Assembly: GCF_023343835.1 (NCBI RefSeq)
Contig: NC_064438.1
Location: forward strand, 59,525,078 to 59,589,077
Length of the DNA: 64,000 nt
Direction: 5' to 3'
From: Lagopus muta
Taxonomy: Eukaryota > Chordata > Aves > Galliformes > Phasianidae
This document shows positions 10,604 to 21,704 of this stretch, one piece after another (position 1 is the stretch's first letter; every line of letters starts with the position of its first letter). The position numbers and the translations under genes were made by a program. The notes under the pieces are model-generated. The model searched no databases, was not told the DNA's origin, and saw only the letters and a list, made by a program, of their open reading frames with translations.

Positions 10604-13600
10604 GTGAGAGTTACCCTGGCGCCGTCCTTTGGCAATCTCAGGTCTCTCTGTAAGCTCCCAAGCTGTGTCGTAACTCCTCCCGTGGTGCTGACTCAGCTCT
10701 CCCAGTCTTTTGTGTGGGAGAGCTGGAGTTGAACTCCTTCCTGCTTCCTGCCTCTGTCCTCCCTGCTTTGCCCATGGCCCACTGAGCCTCCATCCTTGTT
10801 AGGTGTCTTGAATTACTGAGTTGCTTAAGGATTGGGTGGACCAATTGAATTCTTAGCGATGTCTCTAGGTCCACGTGTGCACAAAAGCACACTCTGATGC
10901 AGTCAGTGTAATGATGAACACACGCCTTGTTTCCTTTAGCCCGTATTTTTAGTTCAGGAGAACAGATTTCTGGAATGATGTTCAGCTTAGCACCACAATC
11001 CCCTTGCCGCCCCCCATTGCAGTCACTCACGAGGGCTTGAGATCCACAGGGAGGAAGTATTGCCGATAATTACAATCCATGGTTTTAAAACTGATCTAAT
11101 CTATGGTGTATGATATGAATGGTCCTGGTGAATGATGTGGTAAGGCATCCCAGCAATTTTCAACAGGAATACTTCAAGGCAGCTTTTCAAGGTTTCTTTG
11201 AGAACTCTCCAAGTCTCCAGGAATTTTAAGCGCCAAGGTTTCTTAGCCTTCCGAATGGCAGTGTTTCTATCTAAGCTGGCAGCCTTTAAGCCCAAACCCA
11301 AACCGAAGCTTGCTCATCTCAGTGGAGGTACCTTAGCTATATTCTAATGGTGTGTGCAAAATAAGTTTCATGTTCACGAGTCCTTTCTGACTCACTACGT
11401 GTTTGATTGCACAGGAAGAAAAGCTTGATGTCTGTGCCAAGGGAGACGTACACCGCACTTGCGCTGCCTGGACGATGTGGAAACTGGAAATTCTGGGGTG
11501 TGCTGAAGCATGCCCTCTCAGGTCAGTCTAAGCATACATAGAGTAGACCTGTCCAACAAAACAGGGAATAGACAGTTAAACCCATTCTGTTGGGAAATAC
11601 TCTGTCCTTCTAAGTACCTTTAGAACGTGAGTTTCTTCAATTAATTACTCAACTCATTTGCTTTTCCTGAATGATCCTAAGTTCTTTTCTCAGGCTACAT
11701 CTGCACTCTGCTCAGTCCAAGGAGAATCCCTGCCTGCAGATGCAATGACACAGCATGGCTCACAACCACATTTTTCATTGCTTACTCTTATGGTAGCTGC
11801 CATCCATGTCCACCCTGCGTATTCTTAGAGCTCTTCTGGAGTCCATGGGGCAGACTTATGGTTGAACTGAAGGGAATTTTTTCATATTGCTCTAGCTCCA
11901 GATGATTATCCCTAGTATCATTATATTATAAAAAAAAAAGGCGTTTTGAAGTAGTGTGATATATATTCTGTGCCTCAGAATGTGGCACGTGTGGCATGAG
12001 AGAGTTTTGAGGCCACGAGGACTGCCCAGACAGCGTGAGAACTGTAAGGGCAGAGAGCTATAGGTGATGCAGCGCTGTTTGTGGCACCCGCAGGAAGCGG
12101 TAGCTGGAACAAAATATGGCCAGAAGAGTGATCAGATTGTGTTTGGTAAGGAACTATTTCATTAGTTGTAGAAGTTTGACAAAATGTATATTCAGGATGA
12201 TGATCAGCGTGCCAGGTGCTGGGACCATGCCGAAAGAGAAATGGTGTGAAAACGTCGGTGCAATTTGCAATATATCCCCTTCCACATAGCCCTCAGATCC
12301 ATGCTGCAACTGCATCCAAAGCAACCCAGAGCCCTGTGCTTGTTGTACCCGGAGCTATCGGTGCCAGGAGTTGCTGCTGTGTTTGCGAGGACGTTGTGTC
12401 AGCAGTGTGCCGTCAGTGGGGTTGTTTGATGACAATGAAACAGCTGAATGGTGTACCTCAAGACTAAGAAAAAAGATGGTAGTGGTGACTGTGTGTCTAG
12501 GTATAGATAGCTTGATAGAGATCTATAGGACTCCAGTGTGGATTGTACATAGGCCCTGCGCTGCAAGGTACACTGTTGGGAAGCAATGTCCATCTGCCCG
12601 AGGGCAGGAAGGCCCTGCAGAGGGACGGCCTGAGGCCAGTCGTACCAGGCTGCACAGCTGAGGCCAGTCGTAGGAGGCTGCACAGGAGCAAGCGCTGGGT
12701 CCTGCGCTGTGGTCATGAAACCGCATGGCAGCTTCTGCAGGATTGGGCTGAGGTAGAATTCCAACCGCCCGCTGATTCTAGAATGTTGGGTGCTGTGTTG
12801 GAATCTTCTGGTCCTGTGACATGGTCTTGCCTCCCCACCCTGTTGTCATGGCGGAGCAGCCTGGTGGCCCTTAGTGATGTCACAAGCGGCTGGAATGAGG
12901 GGAGGAGCAGTGCGTGCTGCGTCCCTTCATTGGAGCGCTTGAGCTCTGCGTGAGTAGCTCGCTTGTTGCCCTTGTGCAGCGACTGAGTGCCTTCGTTTTC
13001 ACCCCTTGTGTCTTGCGCAGCATCTTGTAGGTAAGCTGAGACAGGGCGTGGGATAGAGGGATGGGATGTGAGCTGTTGAGAACTGCTGGCTGGTGGAGCT
13101 CCTAGCAGCTCATACTGCTTACTCTTGTCCATCAGACGTAACTTTCAGCCAGTACCTGCATTCCCAAGCGATCCACAAAGATGGCATTTGTCCCATGGTT
13201 TTTCCCTTGTCATCTTTGCTCCATTGTGCAAGCTCACAGACCTGTTCCTTCTCTCTCCTCTACCCGCTCCCTTGGTGCAGCTTTCGCTCGTGGAAGAACA
13301 GAGCAAAGTGACAAGAAACAGCTGCGAGTTCAAGGAATTGTCTACCTTGTTCTGATCTCCTGCCAGGTACGTGCCACGCTTTGTCCCCCCACGTGGTTGA
13401 CCAGCACTGTGTCGCACCATGTTTGGTAACACAGCCTCACCCAGCTTTGATGGGACACTGGTCCCGTGTGGGCTTTTTCCCTTCCCCTGCAGCTCCGCCC
13501 TCAGAAGGATGCTGTGTGTGGTGCTGTGACCAGCTGGTCTGAAGGAAACCAATCCCTTAGGCAAAGAGTCCAAGGCCCAGTTTGTGCCGAGCTGCAGAGC

Positions 13601-16600
13601 GTGACCCAAGGTCACAAGCACGCACGCTTGGGCTGTGTGAGTGTGCGCGGCAGCTGTAGGGAGCACAGCAGAGATGCAATCAAGGAAATGTCCTTGATGT
13701 GCGGGGCTGCAGCAGGTGCCGGTGGTGAGGCTGCTGGGAGCCGTGGCCGGGGAGCAGATGCACCTGCAGCAATGATTCCTCTCACTGCCCTGCTGCTGCG
13801 CTGTCAGAGCACCCTGGGTGAATGCATCTGCTGCTTTGTGCCAGTCCCCATCTGCTAGCAGAGGGACAGCTGCTTGGTCAAATGCTGCCTAATGGGCTGT
13901 CCCATTTGAACGGAGTGAACAGAGTGGTTGCTTCTAGAGCACCTGCCTGTGCCAGAGGATAGCCAAGGGTAGTTCTCCGGTAGTCTCTCAATACTGTGGT
14001 GTGTGAAGAGAGAAAATATGAGCGTGTTTCTCTTCAGTTCCAGCTTGTCGTGCCTGCTGTGATGGGCGTCGCGTGCAGCGAGATCAGCTGTGGGCCTGAC
14101 ATGACACGGATGGAGGTAGAGTACGGAGCTCTGATTGGTCTTTGTTCCCTGATTTGAGCCAGCAGAGTGAGCTGCAGATGTGCTCTCCCGCTTTTCAAGA
14201 GAGAGCGAATCCTTGCGGCTCTATCAGTGTCACTGAAAAGCTGCCTTAAAGGCTTTCTTTCCTTGCTGCGGGCATGTTCTTAGCCTTGCCGTTCCTTCTT
14301 GTGTGCCCATGATAAGGACCGAGTGCATTTCCTGCAGCTTTCTCTGCTGACGTGCTCCTCAGCCTGAAATCCTCCTCGTTTGCCCTCAGCTCCTCACCAT
14401 GGCCTGTGCTCTCTGTTTCAGGCTGAGAACAACGGGAAGCCCCTGCTGGTCCGTGAAGAGTCATCTCTTAATATCCCAGCTATTGCTGCTGCCCACGTTA
14501 TTAAGAGATACGTTGCCCAGGCACCGGGTGAACTCTCCTTGGAGGTAAGCAGTTAAGGGTGTTCCTTGTTGTCCTGTACAGAAGAGTATAACATGTGAAG
14601 CTATCAGGAATATTCTCAGACAGCTTCAGAGTGTTTGGTGAGGTGAAGCCCAGCAGATGCGGTTCCAGATTAGACTTGCACTGGGTTGGATGCAGGGAGG
14701 AGTTCAGCCATCTCTAAACTATGGCTCTATTTGGCATTGGAATCTTGTGATCAAAGAGCTACTGCCCAGTGTGGTAGCCTGGTCTCTGAGCAATGGCAGA
14801 GCAGTGTATGGAGTGTGCAGACCTGTTCAGGATCAGTTCTGCTGACTTATGCCTGCGGTTTAATTGGAGCTCTCCCTTTGGCAAAGAGCCTGCTGCTTTT
14901 GAGAACCATTTCATACTGAACAGCTGAATTCTGTGTGTTGTGTATTGCAGTGACTCTTCTACCTCCACGTTCGGTTGTACGACTGCAAATGCCTGAAGAG
15001 CTGCACTGGTGCAATGGCTCTCAAGCTTGACGATATTGGGCAGTGCAGAAGAATGCAGTCATTTGAGCTGCGCTTTCCTCCCAGCCGTGCTGAAGCTGGG
15101 ATTGACGTTGCAATCTCTTGCAGGTGGGAGACCTCGTGTGCGTCATCGATATGCCGCCTCAGGAGCTGAGCCCCCGCTGGAGAGGCAAGCACGGCTTTCA
15201 GGTAGGCACAAGCTTCAGACGTGAGAGCGCAACTTGGGTCGAGGCAGGAATCTCAGCTTAGAGCTGCCCTGCCTGCACAGCATGGCTCCACATGGAAAAT
15301 GGTTTCCCTGTGTTGGTGTCAGGGGACTTTGCCTTTTGCTGTGGGCTTAGGCCAGAGCTGAAAGTTGGTCTTTGTAGGAAACTGCCTCCTCAATTAACTT
15401 AGAAAGAAGAGCCCTCACAGCATGCATCAGGTCACGGCCACTGAACCGCACCTTTGGAAATGCAGCAGCTAGGACACATGTTTCAGTGTCTCTGAGCACT
15501 TGTGCTTGCACCCATGCGGAAGGTGAAGTCAGTGTCTTTTAGGAAGTCGCTGCCTGTCAGCCGAGATGAGGCAGGGTAACAGAGCCTCTGTGTGCTTGCT
15601 GCTGCTGCTGGCTGCAGAAGGCTGGGTAGCTCAGAGCTGGAGATGGCAGCTGCATCTCAGTCAGCAAGCAGAAAGTTCATAGGCTGTGCTAACTCAGATC
15701 TAGCTGCATCAATCTATCATAATATATAGCTTCTGTATGAAGTCTTTCCCTTCGGGCACACTTGATATTTAGGGGTGCATAGCACACTTGTCCTTTCCCC
15801 GCTCCATACACAGTTTTATGGATATTTGCCTGCCAATTTGGAATAATTATTAATTTTAAGCAGGCCATTTTTTTGTTGGATTGTCTTACGGAGCATCCGG
15901 CAGGCACGTTATGAGGAAAATGTGATGTTTGAACAGTTCAGGCCTGAGAAACGCTGCCTTCAGTATCACACCTCTCTTCTTCTTCTTGTTACAGGTTGGA
16001 TTTTTCCCTGGTGAGTGCGTGGAGCTCATTAACGGAAAAATCCCGGAGTCTCTCATCAATTCGGTGCCAAAGCCAGGTACGGATGATCCATTTGATGGTG
16101 CAGGGAAGCAAAATGGAGTCTTTTTTGGGTGTGTTCCATGTTTAATACCTCCCTTATCCTTCCCACGTTATCCTGTGTGCTGATGATCCTTCATGCATAG
16201 CACGGGGCGTATGGCTGGTGTTTGTAGGCAGTGAGAATGAGGGAAGGCAAAGGTAGTTCTCCTGCAAGTCAGTACGAGGCTGAGAACAGCCAGCGTCCCT
16301 GGTGGACAGATAGAGGTCTGGTTGTGCTAGTGCTTCTGTGCTTGATCAGAACGTGGCTTTTCAAGAGGGTCCTTAATGCGCAGGTTGAGCAAGCTAAGCA
16401 AGAGGAGTGCATTAAACTCCATCAGAACGTGCAGAGATTTGGCCCAGTCCTCCTGTGTTTATGACTGGAGCTGGGGAAATCCTAGAATCCTTGTAGAATG
16501 GCTTGGCATGGAAGGGAGCTCAAGGATCATCAAGCTCCAAGCCCCCTGCCTCAAGCTGGGCTGCCAACCAAGCTCCACATTTAATGTGGGACTGGACCAG

Positions 16601-19600
16601 GCTGCCCAGGGCCCCATCCAGTCTGGCCTTGGACTCCTCCAGGGTTGGGGAAAATCCATTTTGGTACGCACTTGCTCATCATGTTCTTCCCGTTTTGAGG
16701 TGCTCTGTAGAATGTGTTGTGCTCGGCCTCGTCCAACGGAGCCAAACCTGAGATGAACTGGTTTCTTCCTTTTGTTGTGCAGTGCCAAAGAAGCGCGGCA
16801 AGCTCCTCACCTTCCTTCGTTCCGTGGTGAAGGCCCGGCCAAAGCAACGGAAAGAGCGGGAGGTGGAGAAGGAGAGGGTGTTCGGCCGTGACCTGGGAGA
16901 GCATCTTCTCCACTCTGGTCGTGATGGTAAGGGACAGCCCATTCCTGAGAGCCTCCCTGTTTGGGAACCTAAAGCTGAAAGGGAGATGGTATCTAGCAAG
17001 GGGCAGGTTGATACCAATGGAGAAACGGGGAATGGGAGTTGACGACTGAAAGATAAAGTGAGTAGGTGATGGCTGCAAGGGAAATGCTCCTAAGGGACAA
17101 GCACATTTGTATTTGCTTAAAGCAAAGCCTGTAAGCCAATCCCCTGGTAGCCTGAAAAGAAAGGAAGCCTTTTGGCCAAAGAGAGTGTCCTGCCTCAGTT
17201 TCCCAGCTCCTTCCGGGCGTGAGATTTTCCACCTCCATTCCCGTGGGAGCTGTGATGGGACTTGCAATGTCTGCGGCTTCCCCGGAATTACTTTCTCCAG
17301 GCTGATTCCTAGGTCCTGGCATTTCTGGAACGCAAGGAACACATCTCTGTCCAGTTTCCTCAGCAGCTCCTGCAGAGGTGTCTCTGACAGCTGTCCCCTT
17401 CAAGGAAGAACACAGCAGTAGCCTGGCTGGGCTTAGTGGATGGGATGTGGCGGGAGCGTAGCCTGAGCCAGGACTTGAATGAGGAGCTCCAGTAACCGCC
17501 GGCACGTGTTCTTTAGTCCCCCAGGTCCTCCAGAGCTGCGCCGAGTTCATCGAGCAGCATGGCGTGGTGCAGGGGATATACCGCCTGTCCGGCGTGGCGT
17601 CCAACGTCCAGAGACTGCGGTAAGAGTGCTGCGACTGACAGACACAGCTGCCAGCAGGGGCACGTGCCCTGTTGCGGGTGTTCAGAGGCCTGTGGGCCAT
17701 GCCTTAGCACCAAGAGAAGGTCTCCTTTGGGAACATCCCATCCAGCGCGGCTGACGTGGTGCTGGTGGCCGAGTGGTTGTGTTCTCCTGTACATCAGGAA
17801 GCCCTTCCAACTCTTGATTGCATTGGGTGTGGCTTTTGACTTGCTTTCCTCTTTCTCAACCGTTTTCGTGTCCTTCTCTGCAGCCAGGAATTTGAGTCTG
17901 AGCAGGTTCCTGAGCTAACCGTCCGCGACGTTCACAGCGCGAGCTCCCTCTGCAAAATGTACTTCAGGGAGCTCCCGACCCCCCTGCTGACCGACCAGCT
18001 GTACGACAAGTTCTCGGTAAGCACAAGGCAACGCCTTTCCTTTCCCTCTTCCCTGGGCCTCTTGGGAGATGGCTGCAGCAGTGCCCCAGCTCTGAGGCCC
18101 TTCTTCTGTTAGCGCCACGGGGTTTACTCGCATGTCTTTGCCACATCCTGCATTGTGCTGATGCCACTTCTGGTGGCCCCAGGAGGTGGTTATTTCCATA
18201 TTCACAATGCTTACGAGAATTCCTGTGTTGTTTGTTTGTTTGTTTGTTTTTTGCTATTCCCAACTATTTCTGGAACGGGAAGGGAATTAATAGCCAAGGG
18301 TACTTGGAGATGAATGCCCCCTGCGAGGAGCTGAGCTGCCCAACCAGGCTGTAAACCGGCCCGGTGCTTGGACTCCTTGGCCGTGGTGGCACCAGCTGCG
18401 TGCCGCTATGTTCGCCAGTTGCCTCTGGGGAGGCCTAAAATCTTTCTCAGTGCTGACCAGCAGCGCGCTGTGCCCATGGTTCCCGACCCTGCGGCAGGTA
18501 TCTCGCCTGATTTGTGTCTCAATCCCTTTCTGCCCTTTTCCAGGATGCTGTTGGTGCCACTACGGAGGAGGAGCGGCTGGTCAGAATGCGGGACGTCATC
18601 CAGCAGCTGCCCGCTCCTCACTACAGGTCAGTGCTGCCCTCAGCCTGCTGAGCTCAGCCCTGCTGCACTTCAGAGGGCAAAGTGCAATTCCAGGCTTTGT
18701 CTCACGCGAGCAACGGGATGCCTGGGTGTGCTGAAACACTGCATGGGGTTAATTGATGGGGTCAGTTCCTGGGCACGGGGCACGCTTGGTGCAGCTGATG
18801 GCTGTGGCTGTGCTGTGCTGGTGCTGGGTTCTGCAGCGTGGCACTTGGTCAAGTTGGATCTACTTCATCTTCAGCATCAGTAGCACTAATAACAACTAGT
18901 GTGAATTGAGGTTTGCTTTGTGAGTCGCAGCACGGGATGCTGGCTGGTGCTGAACATTTGCCTCTCTTGTTTCCCAGGACCTTGGCGTATCTGATGAGAC
19001 ACTTGGCCTGTCTGGCTGGGCACTGCTCCACCACAAACATGCATGCGAAGAACTTAGCAATTGTGTGGGCTCCAAACCTCTTAAGGTAAACTTCTTTTTC
19101 CGTTTCAACAGAACGCTTACATCTGTTCTCCAGTAGAATAAAGCAGTCCTCCCTTCTGCACCACATGTGCTCTTCTCCTGTAAAATCTGCAGTGAGTGGC
19201 TGACAGCAGAGCAGGAGCCTGGACTGTTCTCCAACCCCACGTGGGCACAATTTCTAGCTGAGCATTGCTGCTCTCTTGTTTAGATGGGACTGGTGTGTCC
19301 TTGATCAGCCAGGAGAACTTCTTCAGTGGCATCACTGCCCACTGCGGAAGTCTCCAGAGAACAAATGTGACAGCTTTGGGCTGCAGTAATTCAGACCTGG
19401 GGAAGCGATCTTGGCTGAATGACTTCTAAAACCTGCCTTTTCTACAGATCACAGCAGAGCGAGTCTGCCTGCGCCAGTGGGAGAGCTGCCTGCACGGAAC
19501 TGCAGACGCAGTCGTCTGTGGTGGAATTCATCATCGACCACACAGACGTCCTCTTCTGCTCCACATCTGGACCTGACATGGCAGGTGGAGCAGGTGAGTG

Positions 19601-21704
19601 TCTTCCTCCATTAGCTTTATCTTGGTCCTGTCACCGTCACTATGATGTCTTGGAAGCAGGTGAAGCTTGGTGAAAGTGTGGCAGCGAAGTTTTCTGAGTT
19701 CACCATACCTGCTTTCTAGGGTTTTTGTTTGCCTGTTTCGATACAGGGAGCTGCTCTTAATTATGACTTCATCCTTTGCCATAGACACATGTCTGAGCAC
19801 ATGGTTATTTTGAGCTGCTCTTCTTGCAGCGGCTTGGTTAAGCAAGTCTGAGGAAAACACAGCAGCTCCCCCGGACCTGTGATGGCTGTGCTGCCGCTTT
19901 CTGATCCTGGCTCTCACCTGTGGTTTTCCCTTCCAGGGCACAGTTCTCTCTCAGGGCCCCAGTCTGTGCAGGCGTCTTCTCCTGCTACAGAGCTGCTTAG
20001 CCTGGAGGAGGCGCAGGCACGGAGGCGAGGCCACAGCAGCTCTCCTGTGGTTGTGACTGAGAGCAGGGACATAGAGGTGGAAGAAGGCCCCGCAGCTGTA
20101 CGGGGGAAATTCCACACAGTCATCGACTTTCCATCTGAAAGGTAAAGAGGACTTTGTTTTCCAGCAGCTATCATCACTGTTTGGGTGGCTTGTGTTTGTT
20201 TTGTCCCCACTATTTCTAGTGCCTAAACTTGTGGAAACTAGATTTAATGAATGGTGCCTGAAGTGTTGCAGTGAATCTCCACTCCACTTTGGACTGTGAG
20301 ATTGAACTAACATTCAGTTGCCTGACGGGCTGAGTTTAGCCACACAAGGCTGCCGTTCCTTCCTTGCTGGGCAGGCAGTCACGAGATGCACAAAGCCACG
20401 CTGACGTCTACCCTGGACTGTGCTGGATGTACCTGGAAACGTTGGGGTTTTCCGGACTTCACGGCCACGTGCCTGAAACCAATTCCTGTTCTCCTGAAAG
20501 CAGAGCTGTTGGTCAGACCTGCTGGCACGAGAAACTAGACATGGCAGTGAGATGGGCCGATGAGCTGTCAGAGTCAGAGTCAGAGATGCTTTTGACGTTC
20601 CTTTATGGCTGTGCAATTCCTCAGCCAGCAGTTATGCCTGCCAACTCAGTCAAAGCCTTCCTTTAGGCGCTGTCCTGTACAGGTGTGTGGAGCCTGTGGA
20701 CCTCACGTGCTCTGCATCTTGCTTGACACAGTTGAGGGGAATTTAGCCAGCAAGACTTCAGGGCTGAGCTGTAGGAATGGAACCATCCCTCCACTGCTTG
20801 AAATGGAGCGAGTTTCTAAGCTGTGTTTCAGCAGGAACCAGGCGGTGCTAGGAACAAGCAACTGTTGGCAAGAGCTCAGTGCAGGTCTTCCCTCACTCTG
20901 CTCCACGCACGGCTCACACCATTCCCTGTTTTCTCTCTCCAGACCAAGTCCGCCCACCATGATAAAGGAATCACCAGCTGGCTGTTGGTGTTCCTGCTTC
21001 AGCCTGGGAAAACCATCTTCTGGGGCCAAACGCCAGCCACAGCGCCGTCCCAGGGAGCCCTCAGAAATAGAAATCGTAGTGCTGGCAGGTAAGGGTGCAA
21101 ATCCAGCTTTCAACGCCTTGCTTTTCAGCAACATAGAATTCTTGCTGTCAGTGGGCTTGTATCTACTTCCAGCGTTCCAACCCATACCTGACACCTTTAG
21201 TTCACCTGTGATCAAGAACCACTTTTGTAATTCAGCTTGTGAAAGTTTGGCACTAACCCCTGTGTATCCTTCCTAGATGAACTGAGCCCTTGTCCACCCA
21301 GAAGAGCCGGAGCAAGTAGCGAAGCTGGGCTGTGTGCTTCCCCCAGTGGAGAGCTCTTGGGAAGCACAAATGGCTGCGGTTCACATGACAGCCTTCCATG
21401 TAACAACAGTGATGGAGAGAGGGAGCTCATCCAAGTTCAAGCCCTCATTTCTCCCGGCTCTGCTGAAGATGCTGACCTGAGCCCGCCAGGCACCACAGTC
21501 ACCAGCCTGGACTGTGACCTGGCGCCTTTGCAGTGCAGCCCAGCCCAAGCACAGTCCGAGTGCCCCGACAGCAGCACCTCTGTGCAGGAGCAGGTCGGCA
21601 TCACCGATGAGAAGCCGTGCCTCTTGGAGGGGGGCTTAGAATCAGGCCCTCAGTCCCAGGCACCGTGCAGCGGATCTGACAGCTCTGAGCCACTCTCTCC
21701 GTGA
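10485..21704 (+). CDS. ARHGAP32-like Rho GTPase-activating protein, gene B, complete model (722 aa)
   Basis: Exons: 10485-10603, 11415-11521, 13281-13366, 14038-14115, 14422-14544, 15124-15201, 15995-16076, 16783-16926, 17517-17619, 17884-18016, 18544-18626, 18978-19085, 19448-19593, 19937-20141, 20943-21088, 21277-21704. All have GT-AG sites, and the lengths sum to 723 codons including the stop. Residues about 152-212 form an SH3 domain and about 257-445 a RhoGAP domain, with arginine finger R295, K331 in SLCK and N412 in WAPN. The first three exons resemble the ARHGAP32 N terminus and PX start only in pieces, because two frame changes cancel and the central PX exon is missing. An alternative start is the ATG at 14,062 (G at -3 and +4), giving 610 aa. 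ARHGAP32 acts on Cdc42/Rac/RhoA downstream of receptor and synaptic signalling. Here the proline-rich tail is absent. Body exons are confident; exons 1-3 are tentative. Confidence 0.75.
10604..13280. other. Introns of gene B between candidate exons
   Basis: I see no repeat family here except a 30-base tandem duplication at about 12,628-12,690 (GAGGCCAGTCGTA followed by an AGGCTGCACAG block, twice) and an A run at 11,931-11,939. A degraded match to the PX exon coding KMAECAHF-like sequence may lie near 13,140-13,230, but I could not fix its frame or boundaries. Confidence 0.35.
11415..11521 (+). other. Candidate second exon, read in a shifted frame (copy at 26156-26262)
   Basis: An acceptor CACAG and donor GTCAGT bound 107 bases. 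In frame 1 the start reads EEKLDVCAKGDV, like the ARHGAP32 segment EETLSAMARGADV. Joined to the preceding exon, however, it is read one base out (KKSLMSVPRE and so on), still open to the donor. The ancestral frame appears to have been lost by a one-base change at or near this junction. Confidence 0.4.
13281..13366 (+). other. PX-domain exon with a one-base deletion (copy at 28022-28107)
   Basis: This 86-base exon corresponds to a 29-codon (87-base) ARHGAP32 exon. The beginning matches in one frame (LSLVEEQSKV, CEFKEL) and the end in another (VYLVLISCQ), so one base is missing around 13,338. In the ancestral frame a TGA follows shortly. In the frame supplied by exons 1-2 it is fully open and returns to the ancestral frame after the lesion. 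The following central PX exon of the family was not found between 13,367 and 14,037. Confidence 0.6.
13367..14037. other. Intron expected to contain the central PX exon; none seen
   Basis: I translated this interval in three forward frames and found nothing resembling the PX phosphoinositide-binding segment of ARHGAP32. An open reading frame at 13,466-13,858 has no family resemblance. The copy at 28,108-28,778 is the same apart from a base change near 28,313. Confidence 0.5.

Larger units (their letters stand above)
1..14741 (+). repeat. Tandem segmental duplication, unit 1 (14,741 bp)
   Basis: Every recognisable landmark in this interval recurs exactly 14,741 bases downstream: exons, CR1 fragments, the GTTT microsatellite and the poly-T run. 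I saw only about eight single-base differences from unit 2, for example near 737, 8576, 9054, 10142, 12601, 13138 and 13573, and no insertions or deletions. The window starts inside the unit, so the boundary used here is arbitrary. The unit carries the 3' exons of one ARHGAP32-like gene (383-6963) followed by the 5' exons of the next (10,477-14,544). The near identity implies very recent amplification, ongoing homogenisation, or an assembly duplication. Confidence 0.95.
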
